Position numbers and translations under genes: made by a program. Below are positions 24,201 through 32,029 of a stretch of DNA of 64,000 nucleotides, piece after piece. The DNA is from Roseivirga echinicomitans (GTDB lineage: Bacteria > Bacteroidota > Bacteroidia > Cytophagales > Cyclobacteriaceae), in the NCBI RefSeq assembly GCF_001592935.1, contig NZ_LRDB01000001.1, positions 434,001 through 498,000 on the forward strand, given 5' to 3'. Each line of letters starts with the position of its first letter. Positions within the stretch are counted from its first letter, which is position 1. The notes beneath the pieces were generated by a model. That model saw only the letters and a program-made list of their open reading frames with translations. It was not told the origin of the DNA and ran no database searches.

Positions 24201-27200
24201 CAACTGGTCAAACGGAAGCACGAGCCAAAACCTAAGTAATCTATCCCCTGGAACATACAGTGTCACCATCAGCGATACCAATAACTGTCAAGTAACAGGT
24301 TCTTATGACATCACTGATCCGCCCATTCTCAATCTTTCAGGAACCACAACTGACATTAGCTGTTTTGGAGCGGATGACGGTAAAATCAATATTACAGTTA
24401 GTGGAGGTGAAGCGCCCTACACATTTGTATGGTCGAATGGAGATAATACTGAAGATGTCAGTGGGCTGGCTCCCGGATCCCACACCGTTCAAATTGTTGA
24501 CAACCGTGGTTGCTCTACTTCCAAAAGCTTTACGCTAAGTCAACCTACGGCACTCAATATTGCTTATACCAATACAGATGTTAACTGTTTTGGAGGAAAC
24601 AATGCCGCTATAGACCTCACCGTAACTGGAGGAACGGCACCTTATTCCTATAGCTGGGATAGCGGCCAAACTCAAGCCGATATCCAAGATTTAATAGCAG
24701 GTACTTATACCGTTACCGTTACCGATGGAAATGGTTGTGAATCCGTAAAAAGCGTTACTATCAATCAACCTGCATCGGCCCTATCCATTACAAATACCGT
24801 TACCAACCTTAGCTGTTATGGATCGAATAATGGGTCAATTGCTTTAGTTCCTTCGGGAGGAACCGCCCCTTACACTTACAGCTGGAGCAATGGAAAAACC
24901 ACCCGCGATATTTTTGGCCTTACTCCTGGCGCCTACCAAGTCACCGTAACCGATGCCAATGGTTGTTCTCTTCAGGAAACCTTCAATATTACAATGCCAA
25001 GTGCATTAAATGTAACCGCCTCCACATCAAATCTGACATGCAACGGAACACTAAATGGAACAATCGACTTAACGGTAACAGGCGGAACTGCACCTTACAC
25101 TTATGCTTGGAACAATGGAGCAACAACACAAGACCTCACCAACATTTCGGGAGGCACTTATCAAGTTACGATCACCGATGCCAACAGCTGTTCATTAAAT
25201 AGAACTTATACCATTACTGAACCTCTGGCCTTAGTTGCCACTATTACAAAGCAAGATGTGACCTGTTTTGGGCAAGGTGATGGAGATATTGACGTGAGCA
25301 TTTCTGGTGGTAATGCTCCTTATACTTACTCTTGGAGCAACGGAGCCATTACAAAAGATTTGGCCAATATTTCGGGTGGCACCTATACCTTAACCGTTAC
25401 CGATAATAAGGGCTGCCAAACCGTGAAGACTGTGGTTATTGATGAGCCTACCTCTGCGCTTGCCGCTACAGGAACCTCTACAGATGTCTCTTGTTTTGGG
25501 GGAAATGACGGAGCCGTAGATTTAACAGTTACTGGTGGAACAGCACCTTATACCTATGCTTGGAATAATGGAAAAACCACCCAAGATGTCTCTGGCTTAA
25601 CTGCAGGAAATTATCAAGTCGTAGTTACAGACGCTAGAAGTTGTACCGTCTCTGTTACATTTACCATCGGTGCTCCAAGCCAAGTTCAGGCTACTGCTTC
25701 CGTTACAAATATTACATGCAATGGCGCTGATAACGGAGCGATTGATTTAAGCGCTTCGGGAGGAACTGCCCCATATACTTTCTTATGGTCGAATGGCGCT
25801 ACGTCTGAAGACCTTTCGTCACAAACACTTGGTAATTATTCGGTACAAATCACCGATGCCAACGGCTGTTCCATTTCCAAAAGCTTCCAAATTACTGAGC
25901 CTGCCGCAATGCAGCTCACCTTCACTAAAACCGATGTGCTTTGCTTTGCCAACACAACTGGGGCAATCAACATCACCGTTACCGGAGGAGTTGGGGGTTA
26001 TACTTACGCTTGGTCAAATGGTGCCACTTCGGAAGATCTTTCAAGCCTAGCGGCCGGTAATTATTCGGTCACCGTAACGGACGTAAATGGTTGTTCGGTA
26101 ACTCAAAATATCCAAATCACTCAGCCAATAGCCGCGCTTTCGGTCTCAGAAACAAATACCAATTTAACCTGCTTTGGAGCCAATGATGGCACCATCGACT
26201 TAACGGTTGCAGGTGGAACGGCTCCTTACACTTACGCATGGAGTAATAGCAAAACTACCCAAGATCTTGTTGGGTTGGCTGCTGGAACATACAATGTGAC
26301 CATCACCGATGCGAATGGCTGTTCGGTGCAAAAAAGCTACAACATCACCGCTCCTGATGCATTAACCTCTACCAGCTCCTCTCAAAACATCAGCAGTAAT
26401 GGCCTTACAGATGGCTCCATTGATTTAACTGTCACTGGCGGAACCGCTCCATATGCGTATTCTTGGAGTAATGGAGCCACAACAGAAGACCTGTCCAGTT
26501 TAGCAGTAGGCAGCTATCAGGTACAAGTGACCGATGCAAAAGGATGTAGCGTTTCACGAAGCTTCAACATTACCCAAACCTTGCCACTAACGCTTAACTA
26601 CACCGCCAATAACGTGTCATGTTTTGAGGCGGGCGATGGCGATATTACTACCCAAGTATCTGGTGGCACCTCACCCTACACCTACCTCTGGAGCAATGGC
26701 GCTACTACCAAAGACATTTCATCCTTAGCTGGAGGCAATTATACATTGACAGTCACTGATGCCAAGGGTTACAAAACCACAAAAAACGTTACGATTTTAG
26801 CACCTTCTTCCGCGCTAAATGCTACAGCAACAATTACCGATGTAGGTTGCAATGGTCTACCAAATGCAAGAATCGACTTAACCGTTACTGGAGGAACAGC
26901 ACCATACAATTACCTCTGGAGCAACGGTGCAGTACAAAGAGATCTAGTCAACGTTTTTGCTGGAAATTATAACGTGAAGGTGACCGATAAAAATGGCTGT
27001 TCTTTCTCGGCTTCTTATTCTATTACCCAGCCAAACGCAATAACCGCTGACTTAGCGATAACCAATACTACCTGTTTTGGAGATGCTGATGGAAGCGTTA
27101 TCGTTACTCCAAGTGGTGGAACGGCACCTTACACCTACGTATGGAGTAGTGGTGCTACAAGTAAAGATTTAATCAATGTGGCTGGGGGAACCTATAACCT

Positions 27201-29403
27201 CACCATCACCGATGCCAATAACTGCTCAAGCACTTCTTCGGTAGAAATTGGTGACTCTAGAAGCCTAAATGTCAGTGTTCAGAAAACAGATGTGCTATGC
27301 AAAGGAGAATCCAATGGAACGATTGTCCTCAATGTAAAAGGAGGTAGTGGTACGTACAGCTATGTGTGGGACAACGGATCGGAGGGAAAGGTGCTCAATA
27401 ACCTTTCCGCAGGTGTATATAGTGTGTTAATCTCCGATGCCGCGGGTTGTGCGACCACTGCTTCTGTTGTTATTTCTGAACCAACACTTGCCCTCGGGGT
27501 AACGGTAGATAGGACTGAAGAATTTGCCTGTTTTGGTGAAAATACTGGCTTCGCCAATGCAATTACTTCAGGTGGCGTTGCTCCTTATACCTACTTGTGG
27601 AGCAATGGGGCTCGAACAAGACAAATCAATAACCTAATGGCTGGCAATTATACGGTAAGTGTTACCGATGCCAATGGATGTTTAGTTCAGCAGAGCTTTA
27701 GTATTCAACAACCAGCAAAGCCCGTCAGCATAAGTGCCAAAGGTGGTTTGCAATTGTCATGTGCTAGCGATGGAGACGGAGCCCTCGAACTGAGCGTGGA
27801 AGGTGGTACTGCTCCCTATACTTATCTATGGAGTACGGGAAGTACAGCCTCCAAAATTAAAAATTTAACTGCTGGAGATTATACCATTCGAGTTTCAGAT
27901 GCAAAAGGCTGTATCACGGAAAAAGTATTCTCAGTGGAGGAGCCAAGCCCTCTGGTTATTGCAGACGCTAAAATAAATGAAAGTCAATGTTTTGATGATA
28001 GAAACGGTTCTATTGACCTCGATGTCAGTGGAGGAGTATTCCCTTATACCTATCAGTGGAGCAACGGAGCAACCACCAAAAACCTAGTTGGCATTTCAGC
28101 CGGAACTTTCATTGTTGAAATTACCGATGCCAATGGCTGCTCTGTGCAAGGATCTTATACACTCAGCACTCCTGAACGCTTTATTGCAGCTCCTTTTATT
28201 TCGGAAGTGAGTTGCGTAGGGGCGAATGACGCTTCCATTTCCCTCAATATTGAAGGTGGAATTGAACCACTCTCCATCCAATGGAATACAGGGGCTTCTA
28301 CAGAAGTAATTACAGGTTTGGCGCCTGGCCAATACAACGTGCTGATATCGGACAACAAAGGCTGCACCATTCAAAAGTTGTTCAACATTATTGAACCTTT
28401 ACCACTCAACTTAGACGCCTATATTGAAGAGGCCGCGCGTTGCAACGACCCAAAAAGTGGAAGGGTGAATGTGATCGTTTCCGGAGGAAGAGAGCCATAT
28501 ACCTACCGTTGGAACAACGGACAAACAACGTCCGAACTTGTTGACGTTCTACCAGGAACTTATGTGGTAACTGTATCAGATCAATACGGTTGTGAAGTGC
28601 AAGGTACCTACACCGTACAGCAGCCAGAGCCTTTGCGCATAGGGCTCACCTCTGTTCGCGAAGTAGATTGTGAAAACCGACTGGCTGGCATGAGGGTAAA
28701 AGCCAATGTAACGGGCGGGTCAGGAGACTACAGCTACAGATGGAGTTTAGGCAGTAGCAACAACAACGAAATTTTTCTTACCCAACCCGGAAGGCTTAGT
28801 TTAGAAATATTAGACAACCGAGGCTGTGTTCAATCCAAAGCCATAGACATTTCCATTCCAGATTTTGGAGAAGCAGAATTCTCATACAATGCAGAATCAC
28901 TCAGGAAAATGGGAGATTTAGCCGCTAATGACCCTGTCAATTTCTATGATAAATCTGTAGGAGACATTATCGATTGGGATTGGGAATTTGGAGATGGTTT
29001 CGATTCAGATGAAATCGACCCAATTCATACTTATGATTCTCCCGGAAAGTACACTGTCACCCTTATTACAACAGACAATACGGGTTGTACCTCCTCTAAA
29101 ACCACTGTTCTGGAAATTACAGAAGGCTACAGAATTATGACCCCGAATGCTTTTAGTCCCAATGGAGATGGCAATAACGACTACTTCCGCCCAGAGTTCT
29201 TAGGCCTAGTTACCGTCCAATTCTCTGTTTTCAATACTTGGGGTGAATTGGTTTTCAGTACCACCCTTTTAGAGACCAAAGGCTGGGATGGAATTGTAAA
29301 AGGGATTCCTGCGGAAAATGGAAACTATGTCTACAAAATTTCAGGGTTTACCCAAAACGGTTTGAAGGCAGAACGAAACGGGGTTTTCTCACTGATTAAA
29401 TAA
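21229..29403 (+). CDS. Giant SprB-repeat surface protein with gliding-motility-type C-terminal domain (2724 aa)
   Basis: A signal peptide (IRIIILFASVFGAAQSTFAQ) is followed by about 32 tandem SprB-type repeats of ~76 residues, spanning about residues 35-2535. Each unit reads roughly SCxGxxDGxIxLTVxGGTAPYTYxWSNG, then TTxDLxxLxAGxYxVTVTDxNGC. Each carries two Cys that could form one disulfide. A PKD-like domain follows (about 2560-2630, DWDWEFGDG ... HTYDSPGKYTVTL). Last comes the CHU_C / gliding-motility-associated C-terminal domain with MTPNAFSPNGDGNNDYF, a type B T9SS sorting signal. SprB of Flavobacterium is a mobile adhesin moved along the surface during gliding; this protein is of that class. 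Whether this organism glides is not shown. The PorP/SprF partner starts 13 bp after the stop. Confidence 0.93.
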   Translation: MLITDSKKWFIRIIILFASVFGAAQSTFAQGPTINGVIINSCVGEISLSVSSEISALPLTFVWQDSGGATVGGNSFLLNGVGADDYRVTVTDKNGKTITAVYTITDPPDLVGSVVVNDVSCKEGSDAQVVVSMANGNPDYSWVLTNSGGGTVGTGNATGTTITITGLGVDNYKLVVTDEDGCDGTITFSVTEPANFLGGSLVSKTDATCSDSANGSLQVTGTGGWGNYTYAWYTEPGATYLGAGATINSLLPGDYKVYITDDKGCVVERTYTIDSPDPIAITSSITDASCNSGNDGAINISVTGGNGTYTYSWSNGPTSEDISGLTAGSYTITVTDGNGCGFSKTLTVGEPNALAINPTITDVKCFGDNTGRIKTNPSGGTAPYTYSWSTGQTVKTISNQTAGSYTLTVTDKNGCTVSGTYTIKQPSAALSVQSITNNSPSCFGESDGSLNVVMQGGTAPYSYVWSSGSNTAAASGLASGNYTITVTDANGCTYTNNYTVTDPPKVIVTPTLNEPSCNGQADGSITVLASNGTGPYTYNWNTGASGATLNNIPAGTYTVTVKDDGTSCTVTQSVTLGEPSLIVANAVVTDISCNGQVDGSITLTPSGGTGGYTYLWNTGSTSNTISGLTAGSYSVTITDDSGCSINKSFTIVEPDPLTSTVVKQDVLCKGQSTGSIDLTPADGTAPYSFVWSNGAVTEDLVNVPAGDYSVTISDASGCSIVKAITIDEPAQVLVLSGTATNVTCNGGSNGKIDFTVTGGVAPYAYVWNTGAVSQDLNNIAPGVYTVKVTDANGCIKFDSFTISEPAALAVSPSKTDITCNGANDGIINLNVSGGTAPYIYIWNDGSIQKNRTGLTNGNYTVTVTDDNGCQNTQVITISEPAILSATSVKQDVLCFGNATGVANITVSGGTLPYSYSWSNGAITEDLNGVVAGSYTATITDANGCVITEVVQINQPAAALTFTPTVGQITCNGATDGAISLSVSGGTAPYTYNWSNGSTSQNLSNLSPGTYSVTISDTNNCQVTGSYDITDPPILNLSGTTTDISCFGADDGKINITVSGGEAPYTFVWSNGDNTEDVSGLAPGSHTVQIVDNRGCSTSKSFTLSQPTALNIAYTNTDVNCFGGNNAAIDLTVTGGTAPYSYSWDSGQTQADIQDLIAGTYTVTVTDGNGCESVKSVTINQPASALSITNTVTNLSCYGSNNGSIALVPSGGTAPYTYSWSNGKTTRDIFGLTPGAYQVTVTDANGCSLQETFNITMPSALNVTASTSNLTCNGTLNGTIDLTVTGGTAPYTYAWNNGATTQDLTNISGGTYQVTITDANSCSLNRTYTITEPLALVATITKQDVTCFGQGDGDIDVSISGGNAPYTYSWSNGAITKDLANISGGTYTLTVTDNKGCQTVKTVVIDEPTSALAATGTSTDVSCFGGNDGAVDLTVTGGTAPYTYAWNNGKTTQDVSGLTAGNYQVVVTDARSCTVSVTFTIGAPSQVQATASVTNITCNGADNGAIDLSASGGTAPYTFLWSNGATSEDLSSQTLGNYSVQITDANGCSISKSFQITEPAAMQLTFTKTDVLCFANTTGAINITVTGGVGGYTYAWSNGATSEDLSSLAAGNYSVTVTDVNGCSVTQNIQITQPIAALSVSETNTNLTCFGANDGTIDLTVAGGTAPYTYAWSNSKTTQDLVGLAAGTYNVTITDANGCSVQKSYNITAPDALTSTSSSQNISSNGLTDGSIDLTVTGGTAPYAYSWSNGATTEDLSSLAVGSYQVQVTDAKGCSVSRSFNITQTLPLTLNYTANNVSCFEAGDGDITTQVSGGTSPYTYLWSNGATTKDISSLAGGNYTLTVTDAKGYKTTKNVTILAPSSALNATATITDVGCNGLPNARIDLTVTGGTAPYNYLWSNGAVQRDLVNVFAGNYNVKVTDKNGCSFSASYSITQPNAITADLAITNTTCFGDADGSVIVTPSGGTAPYTYVWSSGATSKDLINVAGGTYNLTITDANNCSSTSSVEIGDSRSLNVSVQKTDVLCKGESNGTIVLNVKGGSGTYSYVWDNGSEGKVLNNLSAGVYSVLISDAAGCATTASVVISEPTLALGVTVDRTEEFACFGENTGFANAITSGGVAPYTYLWSNGARTRQINNLMAGNYTVSVTDANGCLVQQSFSIQQPAKPVSISAKGGLQLSCASDGDGALELSVEGGTAPYTYLWSTGSTASKIKNLTAGDYTIRVSDAKGCITEKVFSVEEPSPLVIADAKINESQCFDDRNGSIDLDVSGGVFPYTYQWSNGATTKNLVGISAGTFIVEITDANGCSVQGSYTLSTPERFIAAPFISEVSCVGANDASISLNIEGGIEPLSIQWNTGASTEVITGLAPGQYNVLISDNKGCTIQKLFNIIEPLPLNLDAYIEEAARCNDPKSGRVNVIVSGGREPYTYRWNNGQTTSELVDVLPGTYVVTVSDQYGCEVQGTYTVQQPEPLRIGLTSVREVDCENRLAGMRVKANVTGGSGDYSYRWSLGSSNNNEIFLTQPGRLSLEILDNRGCVQSKAIDISIPDFGEAEFSYNAESLRKMGDLAANDPVNFYDKSVGDIIDWDWEFGDGFDSDEIDPIHTYDSPGKYTVTLITTDNTGCTSSKTTVLEITEGYRIMTPNAFSPNGDGNNDYFRPEFLGLVTVQFSVFNTWGELVFSTTLLETKGWDGIVKGIPAENGNYVYKISGFTQNGLKAERNGVFSLIK
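21300..28850 (+). repeat. Tandem SprB repeat array, about 32 units of ~230 bp
   Basis: Counting the GG-x-x-PYTY-x-W core gives 32 units, with one more degenerate unit at the start. Units are diverged in DNA sequence, so the array looks old rather than recently amplified. Two neighbouring units lack one Cys each: Ser at codon 26395-26397 and Tyr at codon 26770-26772. Confidence 0.9.
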
Positions 29404-29416
29404 TTAAACAAACACT

Positions 29417-30445
29417 ATGAAAAGACTTTTACTTATCACTTTGTGTTTAACCAGTCTCTTCTGGTCAGAAAAGGCGCAAGCCCAAGACCCCCAATTTTCG
29501 CAGTTTTATGCCTCGCCCATGTACCTCAACCCAGCTTTAGTAGGTTCTACTGACCGAGGCAGAGCAGGGATCAATTATCGAAATCAATGGCCTTCACTTG
29601 CCCATTCCTTCACAACCATGTCGGCCTATGCCGACTTCTTTTCCAAAGCCATCGAGAGTGGTGTGGGTGTTATTGTAAACCAATACAGAGAAAGCTTTTT
29701 AAATTATGAATCCAATGAAATTGGAGCCGCTTATTCCTACAAAATGAGAATTTCAGATGCCTTGGTCATGCGCACAGGTATTCAGCTTTCCTACTTTAGC
29801 AAAGACCTTAATTTCGAACAGTTAGTGTTCGGAAACCAGATTGACATTGACAACGGGCAGGTCATTGGGCCTTCAGGCGAAGCTTTTGACCGTGGTAAAA
29901 AAGTTGATTTTATGAGTGCCTCGGCTGGCGGCTTGTTTTATACCAATACGCTATGGATTGGTGCGGCAGTGCATCATATCAATGAGCCCAACCAATCCTT
30001 TTTAGGAGAAGAAAGTAGATTGGCTAGAAAATTTTCCGTTCATGCGGGATATAAACTCAACTTAGGAAACGGTAGAAGACTCCGCACTATTTCTTATGCC
30101 TTTCAGGAGCGATCGGTCACTTTTGCGCTCAACTATAAAAAGCAAGCGGGCTTCAATCAATTGGATGCGGGTATGCAGTTCTATTTTCAGCCTTTGGTGA
30201 TTGGTGGTTGGTACCGAGGAATCCCCGTTCAAACCGTTGATAAAGTCATAAAAAATGAATCCATCATTGGCCTATTGGGCTTGGAAATCACCCCAGACCT
30301 GTCCATAGGTTATAGCTATGACTTTACTGTTTCTAGCCTTGCGGGCTCCACCGGTGGCGCCCATGAATTTTCGTTGACCATCAGTTTTGGCCAAATCGTA
30401 AAACGCACCCGTAGAGATACCCTTTTGCCTTGCTTTAAGTATTGA
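29417..30445 (+). CDS. PorP/SprF family outer-membrane protein, T9SS partner of the SprB-like protein
   Basis: 342 residues with a signal peptide ending at AQAQ, then the family's typical mature start DPQFSQFYASPMYLNPALVGS. The remainder is predicted beta-barrel, with segments such as VGVIVNQYRESF, SASAGGLFYTNTLWIGAAVHH and LSIGYSYDFTVSSL. PorP/SprF proteins sit in the outer membrane and work with the T9SS. SprF in Flavobacterium is needed for SprB to reach the surface, and porP/sprF-like genes often lie just after a gene with a type B C-terminal domain. That is the arrangement here, with a 13-bp gap, so this protein probably exports or anchors the 2724-aa protein. It ends RRDTLLPCFKY, without a terminal Phe. 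Confidence 0.93.
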   Translation: MKRLLLITLCLTSLFWSEKAQAQDPQFSQFYASPMYLNPALVGSTDRGRAGINYRNQWPSLAHSFTTMSAYADFFSKAIESGVGVIVNQYRESFLNYESNEIGAAYSYKMRISDALVMRTGIQLSYFSKDLNFEQLVFGNQIDIDNGQVIGPSGEAFDRGKKVDFMSASAGGLFYTNTLWIGAAVHHINEPNQSFLGEESRLARKFSVHAGYKLNLGNGRRLRTISYAFQERSVTFALNYKKQAGFNQLDAGMQFYFQPLVIGGWYRGIPVQTVDKVIKNESIIGLLGLEITPDLSIGYSYDFTVSSLAGSTGGAHEFSLTISFGQIVKRTRRDTLLPCFKY

Positions 30446-30463
30446 TACAAACTGGCCTTCCTG

Positions 30464-30478
30464 CTCGTTTGCAACGAG
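30464..30478 (+). repeat. R-type palindromic repeat, partial copy R1
   Basis: A single hairpin, CTCGTT-TGC-AACGAG, matches the first hairpin of the full elements at 31141, 31886 and 34992. Only a broken half of the second hairpin may remain (CTCGTTTA at about 30503). It lies just after the PorP/SprF stop codon. Confidence 0.6.
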
Positions 30479-30530
30479 AAGTAAAACAACACCTCAGATA
30501 AACTCGTTTATTCTAAGTGCAATAAATTAG

Positions 30531-30566
30531 TTGCAATATAACTTTTGTCTCAAATCGTTATCTTTG
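30531..30566 (+). promoter_or_regulatory. Promoter of the toxin-antitoxin pair, possibly leaderless
   Basis: TATCTTTG at 30559-30566 is a perfect TAnnTTTG -7 element. TTG at 30531-30533 lies upstream at a somewhat long spacing of 25 bp. Only four bases separate the -7 element from the ATG at 30571, so the transcript should start at or very near the start codon. Confidence 0.5.
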
Positions 30567-30570
30567 AATT

Positions 30571-30819
30571 ATGGACATACAAACAGAGAAGCTCCACTTA
30601 ATAGAACAGCTGACAAGATTACAGGACGTCAGTATTATTAAACGAGTTAAGGAATTGCTACAGAGTGTTCCAAAAGAAAAAATTATTGGATCAACCCCTG
30701 ACGGCAGCACCATAACGGAATCAGACCTTATTGCTCGTGCCCAAGCGTCCGAACGAGCAATTGAGCAAGGTGATGTAATTAGTATTGAATCACTGGAAGA
30801 AGAAACCAAGACTTGGTAA
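30571..30819 (+). CDS. Putative antitoxin of a ParE/RelE-type module
   Basis: 82 residues, mostly helical and charged: an N-terminal helix (TEKLHLIEQLTRLQDVSIIKRVKELLQ) and a C-terminal acidic part (AIEQGDVISIESLEEETKTW). The size, the EQGDVISIESLEEE tail and the position six bases before a toxin gene fit the small 'addiction module' antitoxins common in Bacteroidota. These bind and neutralise the RelE/ParE partner and usually repress their own promoter. Recognition rests on the pairing and general character rather than a strong motif. The transcript probably starts at or next to the ATG. Confidence 0.7.
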   Translation: MDIQTEKLHLIEQLTRLQDVSIIKRVKELLQSVPKEKIIGSTPDGSTITESDLIARAQASERAIEQGDVISIESLEEETKTW

Positions 30820-30825
30820 GGCTAA

Positions 30826-31137
30826 ATGAAAGTCCTCATTACAGGCCCAGCCAAAGCCGCATTAAAAGCCATCTTTGAATATTATAAGTCCGAGGGATTT
30901 GGCGAATATGGCATCAAGCTTACGCAGGTAATAATCACCAAAGCCAAAAGCCTCTCCAAAAATTATCAGAGAGGACAAAAAGAAGAAATGCTCAAGCATT
31001 TACTGAAAGGACATCGTTACCTGATTGCCAAAAAACACTACAAGATCATATATAGGACAGAAGCTGAAATTGTAATAGTAACTGATATTTTCGATACCCG
31101 TCAGCAGCCTGAAAAACTGATTAAACGTAATAAGTAA
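30826..31137 (+). CDS. RelE/ParE superfamily toxin
   Basis: 103 residues. The C-terminus has the family's typical end, IIYRTEAEIVIVTDIFDTRQQPEKL, and the middle has GHRYLIAKKHYKIIYR, the beta-sheet core of RelE/ParE proteins. It starts six bases after the antitoxin stop and is surely co-transcribed with it. Members cut ribosome-bound mRNA (RelE) or inhibit DNA gyrase (ParE). The FDTRQxPxKL ending is more usual in ParE-like annotations from Bacteroidota, but the target cannot be decided here. A structured repeat (R2) starts four bases after the stop codon. Confidence 0.85.
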   Translation: MKVLITGPAKAALKAIFEYYKSEGFGEYGIKLTQVIITKAKSLSKNYQRGQKEEMLKHLLKGHRYLIAKKHYKIIYRTEAEIVIVTDIFDTRQQPEKLIKRNK

Positions 31138-31140
31138 ATT

Positions 31141-31231
31141 CACTCCCACTCTCGTTTGTAACGAGCAGGAACTTCTAAAACATTTTGGTTTCATCATTGT
31201 GCAGCATCCTCGTTACAAACGAGGATGAGTG
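31141..31231 (+). repeat. R-type BIME-like element, copy R2
   Basis: Two palindromes lie in inverted orientation: CTCGTT-TGT-AACGAG at 31151-31165 and CATCCTCGTT-ACA-AACGAGGATG at 31205-31227 (perfect 10-bp stem). The core of the second is the reverse complement of the first. CACTC and GAGTG bound the unit. It follows the toxin gene directly. Confidence 0.8.
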
Positions 31232-31260
31232 AGGGCATGATGATGTTTTGAAACTCACGA

Positions 31261-31290
31261 AAACAAAAAAAGCCGTACTCACGCACGGCT
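31261..31290 (-). terminator. Intrinsic terminator of the DUF2141 gene
   Basis: On the minus strand a 6-bp perfect stem (AGCCGT/ACGGCT, 8-nt loop, 31271-31290) is followed by TTTTTTGTTT. It begins 24 bp after the stop at 31314. Confidence 0.75.
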
Positions 31291-31313
31291 TCAATTTATT
31301 TGCAAGCTCAGGT

Positions 31314-31760
31314 TTAGTAGCCTCCCAAATACATCATACTAAAAGAGATTTCGGCATTCTTATTTACTGCAAAAGCAGCGTCATTGAATGATGGGGGGCC
31401 ATCACTTCCCATAGCATTGTTCGAAAATCCAAAGCCTTCAGTAGGCATTCCATATTCGTTTGTATCCATATCTTCATTTCCGTTTTCATCGTGAATTACC
31501 GCTATGGCATAATCTCCGGCAGGCACTCCTTCAAAAGTTATTTTTTTATCAGATGATGATTTTAACGCCACTGCCTGAGTCATATAAGGCTCGCCTTGTG
31601 GAAAATCAGCATCCTTATTATATAGTCCGACCAATAACGAACCCGTACTGTTACGAACATTACTTATGGTTACCGTAATGGTGACATTGTCTTGTGGTTG
31701 TGGATTGAATGAACTTGTAAATAATAATAGGGCTGTAATAACTATGCTTAAAATTTTCAT
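31314..31760 (-). CDS. DUF2141 domain exported protein
   Basis: 148 residues with a signal peptide (MKILSIVITALLLFTSSF). The mature part begins VTITVTISNVRNSTGSLLVGLYN, then has PAGDYAIAVIHDENGNEDMDTNEYGMPTEGFGFSNNA. That pattern marks the DUF2141 family: a small periplasmic or secreted beta-sandwich with a conserved HDENxNxxxDxNxxGxPxEGxGFSNN segment. The function of the family is not known. The Asp/Asn-rich loop could bind Ca2+, which is inference. It is monocistronic, with its own terminator downstream (31261-31290) and R-type repeats on both sides. The ORF reads cleanly to the stop, with no sign of decay. Confidence 0.88.
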   Translation of the reverse strand: MKILSIVITALLLFTSSFNPQPQDNVTITVTISNVRNSTGSLLVGLYNKDADFPQGEPYMTQAVALKSSSDKKITFEGVPAGDYAIAVIHDENGNEDMDTNEYGMPTEGFGFSNNAMGSDGPPSFNDAAFAVNKNAEISFSMMYLGGY

Positions 31761-31885
31761 GGCTTTTGGCTTTAAGTTTTGACTTCGTGTTTTAATGATG
31801 ACACTAAAGTGAGGGCAAATTGCTAGGCCTAAAAAAAAGAGTTACCGAACCGTAGAATCCGTTGGATGACTTGTAAGAAAGGCCC

Positions 31886-31979
31886 TCACTCCTTATCGTT
31901 TGCAACGAGGAGGAACAACTAAAGCATTTTTAATGCGGTTTACACTGTGCAGCATACTCGTTACAAACGAGTATGAGTG
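31886..31979 (+). repeat. R-type BIME-like element, copy R3
   Basis: The first hairpin, around 31891-31914, is centred on TCGTT-TGC-AACGA, with further pairing and two imperfect positions. The second, CATACTCGTT-ACA-AACGAGTATG at 31953-31975, is perfect over 10 bp. The linker carries a third small hairpin, GCATT-TTT-AATGC, shared with R4. CACTC and GAGTG bound the unit. Confidence 0.8.
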
Positions 31980-32029
31980 AAGAGTCGAAAATGAGTCAGT
32001 CTTCATACATATCTTCCAGCCTTTAGCGA

